Below, one piece after another: positions 46,160 to 58,629 of a stretch of 64,000 nucleotides of DNA. The first letter of the stretch is position 1. Every line of letters starts with the position of its first letter. The stretch comes from Diabrotica undecimpunctata (Eukaryota > Arthropoda > Insecta > Coleoptera > Chrysomelidae). The DNA is taken from NCBI RefSeq assembly GCF_040954645.1, contig NC_092805.1, positions 76,382,257 through 76,446,256 on the forward strand. Reading direction: 5' to 3'. The notes beneath the pieces are model-generated. The model was given only the letters and a program-made list of their open reading frames with translations, ran no database searches and was not told the origin of the DNA. The position numbers and the translations under genes are program-made.

Positions 46160-47330
46160 TTAGAGCAAATGATACTGACTCTAGTCACAAAAGCATTGTA
46201 TGTGGAGGAGTACCACAAGGTTCAGTACTGGGTTGTCTACTTTTCCTTATCTTTATAAATGACATCACTCACTTAAAAATCGATGGAAACATTTTTCTTT
46301 TTGCTGATGATACCAGTATTACCAGGAGGAACTCTAATATTGCAACTCTTCATGCAATTATAACTTCTGATCTACTTAAAATAAAAACCTGGCAGACTAA
46401 TTTACTCTCTGTTAACATGGATAAGACAATAGCCTTATCCTATAAAAGAGCTCTTCAACTGTTGCTTCTTAATAACAGCCAGAGCAGTATCGTTAATTCT
46501 GTAAAATTTCTTGGTATTTTTATAGACAGCAACCTTAAATTTATATTGATTTGTTAAGTAGGAAATTAGCCTCAGCCTCATGCAATAAGATCTGTTTTGG
46601 TTCTTTGATATGGCCTTTCTTTTTAGGGTTCTAGTACAGCTACCCAATCTAATGTTGCTTTTAAATTACAAAAAAGAGTAATAACATCTGTTTGGCTTCA
46701 GAAGAACAATACATTGCAGAAACTACTTCAAAAATCACGAGATTTAAACTCTTCCCTGTTTATATATTCTGTAAACTGTTTGCTTAATTCGTAAACACCT
46801 ACATGTTTTTCCAGCAAGACCTAATCATGACTACACCAGAAATTCAAGCTTTGATGTGTATTTACGTATCTTGTCCACTGAGCTAGTTAAGAAATCTATA
46901 TTATATTCTCCAAAAATATACAACCGTCTCTCTCTCTCTCAAACTCCAACTTCTTTCCTTAAGTTCCGTAAATTGACAAAAGCCTATCTATCTGAAAGAC
47001 CATATTATTCAGTGGAAGAGTTTCTTAACGAATAACTAAGAAATTACAGTATGTTTAGGTACAAGCAACTAATGTATTTTTATATATCTATTTGGGTATG
47101 TGTTGCTGCAACTTAAACTTATTCATAAACTAGTTCATAAGGTTTTATTATGCAATTTAGTAATGGATTGTATATTCTATTATCTTATATTTTGTGATAT
47201 TGACAATTTATGTAATTTTAGTAAATGTTAATTGTTATTTTTTGGCTTTTTGTAAGCTTTGTTCATAAAGTTGTACAATTTTCAGTGACAATAAAGCATA
47301 TTTCTATTATATAATAACACTCTATTGATA
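46160..47330 (+). pseudogene. Jockey/CR1-like LINE fragment, RT core to 3' end
   Basis: The plus strand encodes GGVPQGSVLGCLLFLIFIND, FLFADDTSITRR, NMDKTIAL and VKFLGIFIDSNLKF. After stops it encodes SFLKFRKLTKAYLSERPYYS and VEEFLNE with a stop near 47036. This is the RT palm through the LINE C-terminus. Frameshifts and stops are present. The 3' untranslated part with an AATAAAG signal ends near 47315. Confidence 0.8.
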
Positions 47331-47334
47331 CTGA

Positions 47335-48300
47335 TTAGAGTACAGGAAGTTAAGGAATTTGTCTTCCTAGACCATATATTTGGCCATTTAATTCAACAAA
47401 GTGACAGCAGCTTTTGCTAATAGAGATTTACAGCAGAAATAATCCTACTTTCGTTGAATATTCATCATTCACCTATCTCTTTTGAATTTCAGTGTGAATC
47501 ATGTACTGTATGTTTTTATAGAGATTTCCATGTGATGAACATCCTAGAAGTTATAAGTTTTCTTTCTCAATTTAATTGCGATAATTTGTCTCTTGATGAT
47601 ATGTTCAATATTTTTTACCATCTTATATGCTTAACAATCGATCTTTATGTCCCTGTTAAAAAGTATCCAACAAAGAAATTTCCGGTTTGGTTTTCTCCAG
47701 ATCTCAAAGTTAAAATTATTCAGAAACAGAAAGTTCACAAAGAATATCTTAGAACTCAATACCCACTCTCTTTAATGAGCTTTAATGAGTTTTCTGTATC
47801 TCTAAATGTAAATGCTTAAAATAACAATGTTGTTGTTGGTAATAAAAATAATAGCAAACCTAATATACCATAATGTTTATATTCAGGCTATTGAGGGGGT
47901 TCAACATAAATTCCTAAGATTTATTTCATTTAAGGGTCACCATACAGCTGACGAAATCAATTACTCTTAACATTGAAACTTCTCTTAACATCACAACTCT
48001 TCAGGTCAGATGCATGCACAGGGGTCTAACTATGCTGTCCTTATTTATTACACTCACATAGTTTCAGTTCACAATTGTTATCCTCCATGTCCCTTTTAGG
48101 CAAACCAAGCTTATCAAACCTTTCCAAATTACCCACCATTAATCAAACTATTGTATTGTTGCATTTTCTATTTATTATTACGATAAATTTTAATAGCAAA
48201 AGTTGGTTATTTTTTCTATATTACTAAATGTAAATTTTGATCAACAGAATCAACTGGCTGTTCCATTGTATTTCAATTTTTTTTTATTTAACAATAAATG
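47335..48300 (+). pseudogene. Second LINE fragment, internally deleted
   Basis: 47454-47819 encodes the region between endonuclease and RT (HHSPISFEF, then TIDLYVPVKK, KFPVWFSPDLKVKIIQKQKV, HKEYLRTQYPLS). The sequence then jumps, near 47830-47880, to the post-RT tail (IEGVQHKFLRFISFKGHH). The RT core that should lie between is missing. An AATAAATG signal lies near 48292. Together with the preceding fragment this shows at least two LINE insertions in the spacer. Confidence 0.75.
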
Positions 48301-49142
48301 TATAGTTGTGTGGACATTACTGCTGTAACATTATTTCTTTTGTTGCTTATATTAATTTTTATTGATAAATTGTGAGAAAATCAATTTATTTTTATATATA
48401 AATTTTATAACATTAATAAACTTTTCAAAGAGTAAATAGTGTTTCATTAAGTATATACAATACAAGGGTTTGCACTGTGAAAAAAAACTCAGGATGAATT
48501 TAAAAAAATATATTTAATATACCAAAAATTTAAATAATTCATTATTGTTGTAAACAATGTAATTATCTTCTCTACACAAGAAGCAACTGCAGTAGCATAG
48601 CAGTAGGTAGATTTTAAAATTATATCTGTGGTTTGAAGACAATTTGGAATAAGTGACAATATATTTCATGTTAAAAGAGATCAAATGGTAAAATTTAATA
48701 AAACATTAGGAATTGATCATCAAATAATTTTTGTATTACAACAAAGCTAGCATGTCATAAATTTGTTTAACAGTTGATTTGTAAAGATATATTTATACCT
48801 TCAAGAGTTAAAGCTATAAGAAACATTGAAGATTCAAAACCAAGTTAAAAAAACATTTGTTGTTAAATATAAAGCAATTTTTAAAAGACACAGTTTAATA
48901 ATTTTTATTTGTTAGAATTGTATAAACATTATTATTGTATTTTTTATACTCTATAAACATAATGTTACTTGGAGTTAATACATCAACACATAAATATTTC
49001 TTTAAAAGTTTACACTTCAAAAGGCCCAAGTACAAAATTTAATTGATGTCACAGATCCAAATTTATCTTTCACCATCTACATTCACTTTTTATTTTCACA
49101 AGAATAAATGTTACACCCTCTTACTAACACCAATAAAGTACT
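48301..49142. other. Non-coding spacer of the ISL2EU element
   Basis: AT-rich with no gene recognised. It includes the 3' untranslated region of the minus-strand transposase (AATAAAG-type signals on the minus strand near 49132). Confidence 0.5.
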
Positions 49143-50767
49143 TTATGAGTAATATTCCTCAACTTCTTTAATAAGAGGGTATTGAAAATTCGTTAAAGCA
49201 GCACATAACTGAAATATCACGGTTATTTGAGACATGTAAAAATTTGGAATTTGCTGCAATATATTGTAACACTTTATTCTTCGGATCGCCCTCTCAACAT
49301 GTATCCTAGCTTTTGCTATGGTTTCTGTTTCATACACCTGTTCCTCTGTAAACTGAGGGGTACTTAGAAAAGGAGGAATATTTAAGTGTACCCCCTCAGG
49401 CAATAAATCTTTAATTAAGAAACCTTTATCCGCTAGAATAACATCACCATAGGTCATTTGGTCTAGAATGCCACAGTTTTTAACAATTTGTTTATCAGAA
49501 GTGGATCCAGGATAGGCACTGCTGACATATGTGATGACACCATTTGGTGCTACTCCTACAAGAACCTTCCAGGTGTTATGATGCTTATAAGAACTATATG
49601 TTAATTTTTGTTTTTCCATGCTAGTGGGAGTAACTGAGTACACTTCTGTACAATCTATGATGATTCTACAATTTCTAAATGATGAAAATGCAGTTGGAAG
49701 GCATGCTTGATTTTTTTTTCTTGAGGGAATCTTTTCCATTAGTTGTTTAAATAAAATTTCATGCAAGGCATATATCCATGTCATCACAATATTAGTGACA
49801 GTCGCTGTACTGCAATTAAACCTAATTGCCAAATCTTCATGTGGTAAATTTAACCTTAATTTCATCAGTGTCATTAGCATTTGGTCAATTTTGGGTAAAA
49901 TTTTTACTTGCCAGTTTGCGTAATAATTTAGCTCAAAACCTTCCATAGTTTCAAATAATGTTAAGTACAGAGCACTGGTTGGTATTCCTGTGTACATTAA
50001 AATATGAGCATCATTATTTTTAATTTGTTCAAAACTAAACCGACATGAAAGATTTTTTAATTTTTCACTTAATTGATTTACTTCTTCTTTAAGAAAGTAA
50101 TTTTCCGCCCCTACAGATGCATTACTTCTTTCTGGTAGAGATACAGCCACTTTTTCTGTGTGAATTGATGTGGATGGACCTGGTTCAGGACTATTTGTTG
50201 ATGGTCCAGCTGCCTCATCTACAATATCAACTGAAGATGAAGTTGCCCCTTCATCTAATGAGGAATTTATTTGCTGAGCCTGTCTTTTGCTAAAAAAAAA
50301 TATTCCTATTATATTAAGATATTCATTTAAATCAGATTTAAGCTTACCGTTTTTCTGGAGTAGAGAACACAAATTTTCTCTTTATATTATGCTCAAAAAT
50401 TGTAGGTCCATTTTTCCTATCTTGATCCACAAAATGACAACTACAAACTAACGAGTACTTAGATGGTTCTCTATCTTGCCTCCTGAAAACAGACCAAAAT
50501 AAAGTTATTAATTTTAGCCTAACATACAAATAGCACAATTACATTTTAAATTATCTTTAAAAATCATGACAGAGACTTAGTATAAATCTGAAAAGACAAT
50601 CACAGAATATCTAAAATATAAGCAATATTAAAACAAACTAATAAGTACTTTTACCTAATGAGATTGATCCACTTCTGCTTCTCTGAAATTTTCGAAGGGA
50701 ATACAAAAAATTTGCATCTTTTTTGCTCACTGTAATGTTTACAGTTTGGAACGAAGCACATAACCAT
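49143..50767 (-). CDS. THAP-domain DDE_Tnp_4 transposase of ISL2EU element (3 exons)
   Basis: Minus-strand exons 50767-50655, 50482-50348 and 50289-49143 join in frame with GT-AG borders, giving 464 aa. The N-terminus is a THAP zinc finger: MVMCFVPNCKHYSEQKRCKF, FPSKISEKQKW, then CSCHF (C2CH), which binds DNA. A Ser/Pro-rich linker (about 90-140) and an HTH-like segment (LMKLRLNLPHEDLAIRFNCS) follow. The catalytic domain has D (IIIDCTEVYS), D (VILADKGFL) and E (ARIHVERAIRRIK), the DDE_Tnp_4 triad. No stop or frameshift was seen. It would cut and paste the element by binding the terminal repeats. It faces the YqaJ gene. Confidence 0.88.
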
Positions 50768-50950
50768 TTTACTAATAATGGGATAGATGTAATAATAAAA
50801 TAACAGTCCTATCCTTATAAAAACGAATATCTAAAGTACTTTTGGGATAAAATCCACCTAAAAAAAATAAAAAATAAATTTAAATTTTTTTAACTTTGTA
50901 AACAAATTCAAAGATTTATTGATTAATTTTGAAATAATCGGATAAAAACA

Positions 50951-51258
50951 ACAACAAAATACCTTGAAATAAAGAAAAAATAATTAAAGTTTTAATCCCA
51001 CAGAATATAACCTCAAAATATGAACTTTGACAGTAAATATCTTAATACTTTGATACTCTTACCTCACAAATTCACGAACAACCTATAAAACCAATCGCAC
51101 AGAATAGATATTTGGGAGCGAAAATCCTTATTTATTTTTTTAAATATCAAAAAAATCAACGTTTCCAAAGTCTTACGGGAGAAACACATGCAAACGAGAT
51201 TTGTTTGGAAAGGTTTTCAAAATCCCCACCCATTGTGACGTCAGGACTTAGGTAGTCC
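50951..51258 (-). repeat. Right terminal inverted repeat, 308 bp
   Basis: Reverse-complement partner of 43873-44180. It ends GGTAGTCC, followed by AT. It probably holds the transposase promoter. Confidence 0.9.
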
Positions 51259-51284
51259 ATAGGAATATAGAAAGGAGTGACATA

Positions 51285-51413
51285 ATTAGAGTATTAGTGG
51301 AAGAACTTGCGGACGAGGAAAATAATATCCAGCTAATTGGAAATGTTGTGGATCAGTTGACACAAAATGAAGAATTAGAGCTAAATAATGTTGAGAGCTC
51401 AAGTGCCTCCTAA
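51285..51413 (+). other. Short unassigned open stretch
   Basis: The plus strand is open for about 43 codons (RVLVEELADEENNIQLIGNV and VDQLTQNEELELNNVESS) to a TAA. It is acidic and looks like the C-terminal end of a coding sequence, possibly of another transposon cut by the ISL2EU insertion. The family was not recognised. Confidence 0.35.
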
Positions 51414-51979
51414 TCAAAATTTTTATGAGGAAACCATTCACCAATAATATATGGGAGATCTTTTTGTAAAGCATTTTCGCATGAGTAGGGAATGTGATGA
51501 AGTAGGTTTTGGTAAAGATTATTAGTTCTTTGAAAACTACATATAAATATTTTAGGTAATTACTCAGCAACTAGGAAATTTAGGAGTTATACCCATTTCA
51601 ATTCAATACCCTACAAGTCCTTTAGATAAAAAGTGGAACATCTATTAATGTGGCGAAAAGACAAATAGAATGATGATACTTGTATATATTTTGGTTCATT
51701 AATATTTATGTTATATTTACAAACTTTTCTTATTTGGCTTATAAACACACTTTCCTCTGTAAAATAATTAATTTTAATAAAACAAAAGCTACTAAAAATA
51801 TATCATTTTATTTACAACATTTTACAAGTTTTATTTACAGTGCTATAAATGTAGTTAATACAATAAACTGATTTGGAAGAAGAATATATCAATAGTATGA
51901 TTACAAAAAAAAAATAACATATAGAGTCACAAAATAAGATAACAAATCAATTCAGAAAAAGTCACAAGGTATAATGGTA

Positions 51980-52630
51980 TTAAGTTATCTAATGCATGCA
52001 GATAATGTATCACTAAACACAATACAAAAGCTGAAGTCCAAAGTATTACAAAGTTGGATCAGAATTATCACTTTTGAAGGGGAAAACTGATAGATTAAAA
52101 ATTTGGAGCTTCTTTGAAGAGTTAGCCAATAGAAGAGTTCTGGGAGTAAAGCTGTTATAAGAGTAATTGAATCTATGAAAAGAATATAAAAAGTCTGCAC
52201 ATACCTAGTTGCAATATTGGAGAATAATAAACAAATATTTTGGAGAGGAGTTTGAAGCAGGTGCACAGGCTGTTGATAATTTTAAATAGAACTATTAAGT
52301 CTCTTTGATTTCTATATACCTCAAGAGAAGTTCAGTATACATTCTAATGCAACATATTCACAGTATACATGCATCCATACAATGGCATGACAGAAAATTG
52401 GACAGTCTTAAGTTTCAGTTTAGATGCAATGTAATAGGGGGACAAAACTGTAGACCAGTAAATGAAAAGGGATCTAACCATGGAGAAGGAGATCAAATAG
52501 CAGAGATGTAAGAAAAATCTTTGATGGTTCTCTTCACAAATCCAAGTAGCTTCATAGATTTCTGTATTGTTGTGGAAATGTGTGATTTATAGTTAGAGTC
52601 AAGGTTCACACCTAGATCCTTGGTTTCAAA
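51980..52630 (-). pseudogene. Jockey/CR1-like LINE C-terminal fragment
   Basis: On the minus strand, 52620-52480 encodes KDLGVNFDYKSHISTTIQKS and MKLLGFVKRTIKDF. This is the post-RT region in which D-LGV...H...LGF-R is highly conserved. Further pieces follow down to about 51980. Stops are frequent. No RT palm is present. Confidence 0.75.
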
Positions 52631-52959
52631 AGTAGAATATATGGTTAAATTGGTTGTAGTTAAATGGTTAAATTGTAGTATGGTTTACTATATTCGAATA
52701 TTATTGGGGGATGAGGAAGGTGCAAATGAAAACTATGACATTTTGACGCATCCAAATACCATTTTGTGTGCTCCACTTAGAGGCGATCAATATCCTTTTG
52801 CAGACTTCGGCCTGGCATTTGTTTATTTTAAAGCATTTTAAATCGTCAGTAAATATATAGTAAATTTTCACTTACTTGGAAACAACATATTAGATAGTTG
52901 ACAATTAGATTAAACATTACACACAATTATCATCTAAATAAGGAAAGCTATATAGTGCC
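52631..52959. other. Unassigned, possibly more of the LINE fragment
   Basis: No motif was recognised. It lies immediately 5' (in minus orientation) of the LINE piece and may be its decayed RT region. Confidence 0.35.
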
Positions 52960-53340
52960 TGAAAGAAAGACTTTGATATGTAAGTAATAAAACCATCAAC
53001 GAATTGAAACAATAATTACATCTATAGGCATGATAACAACAGAACTAAAAAACCAGAAACAGAGAGGAATAACACCAGCTTTCAGAACAAACAATTACTT
53101 AAGCAAATATAATAAGCACCAGAGCCAACATAAAAAAACATTTATACAGTGGGGTATAACAAACTTAATCAAAAACCCAACATACAATATTACATCTGTT
53201 AAACCCGTAGAACCTTAAACAAATGTATACCAGAACACAAAAGAGCTTTCAACAACAAAAAACAGAGTCTACATGCACACTTCACCTTTTATATCATAAT
53301 AATTCGTTTAGTGAACAATTTCAAATCCTTAAATTAAGAA
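52960..53340 (+). pseudogene. GIY-YIG-bearing PLE-like fragment (fourth type)
   Basis: The plus strand encodes GITPAFRTNNYLSKYNKHQS, KKTFIQWGITNLI, then KTRRTLNKCIPEHKRAFNNK. This resembles the segment before and within a GIY-YIG nuclease (normally sGIY-L...YIG-T-R-L...EH), with the YIG region degraded. It belongs to a PLE or a related GIY-YIG retroelement lineage different from the other three in the window. Confidence 0.5.
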
Positions 53341-54780
53341 ATTTATGAACCCTCACACTGCACCATAGTGAAAAAAAAGGACCCTTCTGGCTGTATATCT
53401 TTTTAACTCTATATACACACAAAATTAAAATCTAAGTATATATCTACACATTTCTTTAAAAAAAAACCTTAATTTGTGTTAGTTAGAGGTGAGAATCACT
53501 ATATGATTCATGCAGCCTTGTTGACTGATATAGTATATTACAGCAGTGTGCATCACATGCCGATTCACACAAAAACAAGTCCATATGACTCATGCGACCG
53601 TGTTTATCAATGTAATATCGTTTATTACAATTATATGTCCATTTCCACAATATAGGCCATTTTACAGAAAAATACAATTTTGCTCTAAATGAATATTATT
53701 TATTTCCAACTGTTAGCCCGTAGGTGTTTGTTGATTTCACTGTGTACTCTGTGCAATTCTTTATACTGTGAAAATGAGTTAAAAAAAAAACAAGAGAAAC
53801 TAAATAGTGTAATGAAAACAATATTTTTTTAATATATAAAGTTTTTGTTAATTTCTTATTAAAATAACAATGTATTTAAATAATAGTTTTCGTTAAAAAA
53901 TAAATATATAATAGTTGACTTAAGTAGTTTTTATCAGTAACCCACTTTTCAGGCTGTGAGAATCAAACATTGGTTCACATATTTCAGAGGCCAAATATAG
54001 TTTCTGTTGCTTACAGCCGACTATGTTTAAACTGCATTAATGATACTTTGATATGAGAGACCACAATTGCTTCTCAGAGCTTTCATAATTTGTGATGTGT
54101 GAGCGTTACAAATGCGTGTGTATTCGATATTTGATTCTCGCGGCTTGTCAATTGAGAAAGACAAAATGCTGAAATAGCTGTAGTGGGAAGAAATTATAAT
54201 AAAAGTTATAGAGATGTAGAAAACAAAAGTTTTCAGAGTTTTCTTTTTAGATAACATTAACTATAAGTAATGATCAATTTCGACGTAAACATTTTTAATA
54301 GCTAATATATGAAGTGAAAAGAAAGTGAACAAAACATGAAGGAATGGAACCAAACAGTCATTAAATTGTAAAGATAAATAATGGATCACCTTTTTGTTAT
54401 TAGGAAACAGCTGGAAAGGAATTAGAAATCCAATCAAGAAATACCTCTAAACAAGTTAAATAAATTCAATGGATATGTCCATATAATAAAGTAATATATG
54501 GCTGGAAGCACAAACGTATGGTTTGTGGCTGGAAGTAAAAACGTAAAAACAAAACAAACAAGCACCTAACCCTCAATTTTCTTCTTCTTCTTCTTATTCT
54601 TTTTTTGGGCTATGTTCTAGACAATTTACCCAGTTTACTTCGAGGGTAGACACTTTTTGTCTTGCTTCAGCAATGAGTGTCTACCTACACTTATATTCTT
54701 CCTTTGTTTGTTTTAGGTTATTCTACATGTATACTTGTGCTGGTTTTTTTTTTCTTCACAGGCTAAAATATTAGTAATAC
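53341..54780. other. Unassigned AT-rich region
   Basis: No gene was recognised. A CTT-rich stretch near 54580-54610 and a T-run near 54746 precede the 3' end of the I-type LINE and could be its A-tail read on the plus strand. Confidence 0.4.
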
Positions 54781-54900
54781 AACACAACAAAGGTATAAAC
54801 TTTTCTCGCTCGGGGGTAGCGTCCAAGCTTTGCACACACCAGAAATGCTACCAACGGATAAGGTAGAAGCACCCAGGACTGAAAGAAGGAGTATCATAGT

Positions 54901-57900
54901 TTATAATTTAATATTAAAGGTAGAAATAAAGTTGCATAAGGTGCTTATTGTATTTTCATTAATATTTGTGAGAATTGTACAAATATTTATGGGGGTGGGA
55001 AGTTTAGTTTTAGCTAATTCGGCATACAAGTCAAAGTGTGGGTTTTGATTTAAGTGACATTCTAATAAAATATGGTTTAAGCCTCCCACTTGGCCACATT
55101 CGCAATAAGGATCATCTTTGACTCCAATTCTAAATAGATGAAGAGGGGATGAGCAATGGCCCGTTCTCATACGGATGATTGTAGTTAAATGTCTCCTACT
55201 GATATATGCGAATTTATTGAACCATGGTAGTGTGTGGATTCGTTTATTAATTTTGGCATAGAATGAATTACTTGTGCCATATCCTTCGTACCATTCAGCT
55301 GCCCAATTAGACCAAATCTCTCTTTTCAAGTAGGGTGTAAAATTTGAAAACTCTAGCTTGATATTCATGGGAATATTCAGGGAACGACCTATATTGGCAA
55401 GTTGGTCGGCCTTGTAGTTTCCAGTGATACCAGTGTGTCCTGGGATCCATGCTAGTAAGATTTTGATATTATTGTTCCTTGCTAGAATAATTCCTGTTTT
55501 CGTTAAATGCGATATATGTTCTGTGTCTTTAGAAAACCCTGTTTTTTTAATTTTTTGTAGTGCACTTTTGGAGTCAGAAAAGATAATGGCTTCTGTGATA
55601 TTTTGTTCCCGTATAATTTGGACTGCATGATTGATCGCAGTAACCTCTGCTGTACATATTTGGGTATGATTGGGTAGTTTAGATGAAAATGAATAGTTTA
55701 TATCTGGGGAAAAAACACCAAATCCCGCATTTCCCATTGTGTCCGTTGAGCCATCTGTAAAGAATTTTTTGTATGAATGGAATTTTTTGACTAAGTTCAC
55801 AAAATTCATAAGATTGAATTCATTTTTTGTAATATTTTCATTCAGAATTCCTAATGGTTGAAGTTGTAGTTCCAAGTCATATTCATGGCAAGGAAGAAGT
55901 TTACTGGAATATAGGTTCTGCAAATAAGGTTGGATTTTTCTGATAGTTGCTATCAATATGGGGTTTTCCTTATTTCTCCAGTATTTATTGTCCATATTAC
56001 AAAGTGCTTCTAATTCAATGATTGATTGAATGACAGGGTTGTTTTTAATGCTTAGGTTTTTTAGCAAAAATTTTGTGGTGAGCCATTCTCTTCTGTATTT
56101 TAATGGCAGTTCTCCAGACTCTGATAACAAGGCTTGGATTGGAGTTGACTTCATGCATCCTGTGATAATCCGAATACTTTGGTAGTGCATCTGATCTAGT
56201 TTCTTCAATATATATTTAGGGCACGTAGATAGGAATTGACCCCCATAGTTTAAATGACTTAGGATAAGTGCTTCATGGATCAGTTTTAATATTTTTGGGT
56301 CACTGCCCCACCATGTTCCACACAAGGCACGCATTACATTCAGTGCTTTACCTATTTTGACTTCCAGCTGGTTAATGTGTGCCTTTCATTTAAGGTTCTT
56401 CTGTAAAACCATTCCTAGGTATTTAATTTTATCTACCCACTCTATATGTTGACTCTTATAACTGATATTTCCAGGCATTATTTTGGTATTACCCCTTGTA
56501 AACAAGATAGCTTTAGATTTGCCCACAGAGATGTTCAAATTATGATTGTCCAGCCAGGCCTCAAGATTGACTAAATATTTGTTTAATTTTGATATCATAT
56601 TTTTAACATTCACTCCCTTGACTAGAATTACAAAATCGTCAGCATACTGTATGACTTTAGCATTTTTGGGGAACACTTTGTGTATTGAGTAGGTATATAT
56701 GTTAAATAGCATTGGACTTAATGGTGATCCTTGTGTGAGTCCAGTGCTAGTGGTATTTGGGCCATGTACTAACCCAGAGTTATCTTTGACAAACAGTTCT
56801 CTGCATCTTAAAAAGTCATATATGAGGTTAGCTAAATCATGTGGTATATCCAAATGTATTAATGTAGAGTACAGTTTGTCAATATTAACATTATCATATG
56901 CTGAATGGATATCCAAGAATATTCCTATTGTACATTCATTATTACTAAATGATTTTTGGATTTCAGATGTCAAAAAGGATAGACATTCTAAACATCCTTT
57001 ACCCCTTCTAAAACCTAGCTGCAATGGTCTGAGGATTCCCTTATTTTCTATACGCCATTCCAACCTATTTTTGATCATTGATTCTAAAACTTTACCTACA
57101 CAAGAGGTGAGGGCAATGGGTCTATAGTTAGTTGCAGTGAGTTTATCTTTCATAGGTTTTAGGATTGGAATTATTAATGACTGTTTCCATTCAATCGGAA
57201 TGGTCCTTGTATTTAAGCATTTGTTAAAAATTTGTAATAATAGTAATGATCCTGAATGAGGTAGATTTCTAATCATAGAGTATGAAATTAAGTCAAGTCC
57301 CGTAGCAGATTCCTTTTTAGAATTGATTATGAATTTGTATTCATTAAAGGTAAAAGGGGAACTTGTATTGCTAGTTTGTATACTTTGTTGATATAACTGT
57401 ATACTGGGAGGAGCCAAGGAATTCAGTATCTCTTGTGCCATATTAGGATCAGGAAGGGAGTTAATTGGGCTATTACCATATCCAGCTATTTTCCTAACTT
57501 TATCCCATATTGTCTTGATTGGCGAGTTTCTATTAAGGCCTTCTGCAAATTTCCTAAAATTATTCTTTCTTTTTTCTTTAAGGAATCTTCTAGCTATAGC
57601 ACATTTGTTTTTTACTATTAAATAATTTTGTAAGTTGGGTGTTGATTGGAATTGCTTTGTTGCCTTAATTCTGTCTTTAATGACTTCAGCGCAAGATTCG
57701 TCCCACCATGGGATATGATACTGTTTATTAACATTTGATTTGTACAATGGGATGGACAACTGTGCAGCTTCATTTATTAGATCTGCAAATGATCGGTAGT
57801 TCTCCCCTGGAAATGATGTAAATGATGACTCTAATACTGAGGTATATTGGTTCCAATTAGCTTTTTTGAAGTTTCTGTTATTCCTTGGTGGCATGTGGAT

Positions 57901-58629
57901 GGTAATGTTTTGGACACCAATTTTGCACATTGTGGGTAGGTGATCACTAAATCCTAGGTCAGGAATTATTTGCCATGATGATCTGGTAGCAATATTCTTA
58001 GATGTTATTGTTAGATCCACAGCTGATGATCTTTTTGGAGGTGGTGCTATTCTGGTATATGAACCATCATTTAAAAAAACTAGTTCCAGCTCATCTAACG
58101 TTTGGAAGATGTTTCTCCCATTGGAATTATTACAAGGGCTACCCCAAGCCTCATGCTTGGCGTTCAGGTCTCCCATTATTATTACTGGTTTGTTGATTTC
58201 CTGGATCAGTTTTATCCATTTTTGTTTAGATATGGTATTTGCATTAGGGACATAGGCATTAAGTAGGTTAATTTGAAATTTAGGTAGGAAGATTGCTTGC
58301 AGTTGAGAGTTGTTATTAAATTTATTACATACAGATATTTCATAAAATTCTACTTCATTCCTTATAAGGATGGCTATACCACCATATGAATCATCTCTAT
58401 CATCTCTAATTACTTGATAGCCCTTGCATCTGATTATATGGTTATTATTTAACCATGTTTCATTTAGCAATAATATGTCAGGATTGTATTCTTTGATAAT
58501 TATTTTTAAGTTATCCACATTAGCATTATATGATCTCATATTCCATTGTATTATAGTCAAAGGAGTGAAAGCTTTATTTGTTATTTTTATTTTGGGCTTA
58601 GTATTCTGAAGCATCGGATACTGTCCCAT
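54901..58629 (-). pseudogene. ORF2 (endonuclease, RT, RNase H) of I-like LINE, one stop
   Basis: ATG at 58629. Endonuclease: IIQWNMRSYNAN, LLNETWL, IMGDLNAKHEAWGS, AVDLTITS and DLGFSDHLPTM. RT: TATNYRPIALTSCVGKVLES, IFLDIHSAYDNV, STGLTQGSPLSPMLFNIYTY and VIQYADDFVIL. RNase H: KKFFTDGSTDTMGNAGFGVF, TAEVTAINHAV, IFSDSKSALQ and WIPGHTGITGNYKADQLANI, so all four acidic positions are present. A C-terminal CxC...HxxxxC segment is also seen. A single in-frame TGA at 56386-56388 interrupts it; the same frame continues on both sides (56385-54901, TAA end). The position usually holds Trp in this family, so TGG-to-TGA is the simplest cause. Otherwise intact at about 1240 codons. Confidence 0.9.

Larger units (their letters stand above)
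43873..51258. mobile_element. ISL2EU-type (PIF/Harbinger-related) DNA transposon, apparently intact
   Basis: The element is 7386 bp with 308-bp imperfect terminal inverted repeats, both starting GGACTACCTAAGTC. It is flanked on both sides by AT, consistent with a 2-bp target duplication. It encodes two convergent spliced genes: a SWIM/YqaJ nuclease protein (plus strand, left) and a THAP-DDE_Tnp_4 transposase (minus strand, right). The pairing of a DDE_Tnp_4-type transposase with a YqaJ-domain protein and 2-bp duplications is the known signature of ISL2EU elements. The central 46.1-48.3 kb holds an (AT)n tract and LINE fragments. Confidence 0.85.

Noticed and set aside
52305..52850. Small plus-strand frames at 52305-52511 and 52620-52841 as host genes
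   Set aside because: The minus strand of this region carries clear LINE C-terminal motifs, and these frames are antisense or intergenic with no domain.
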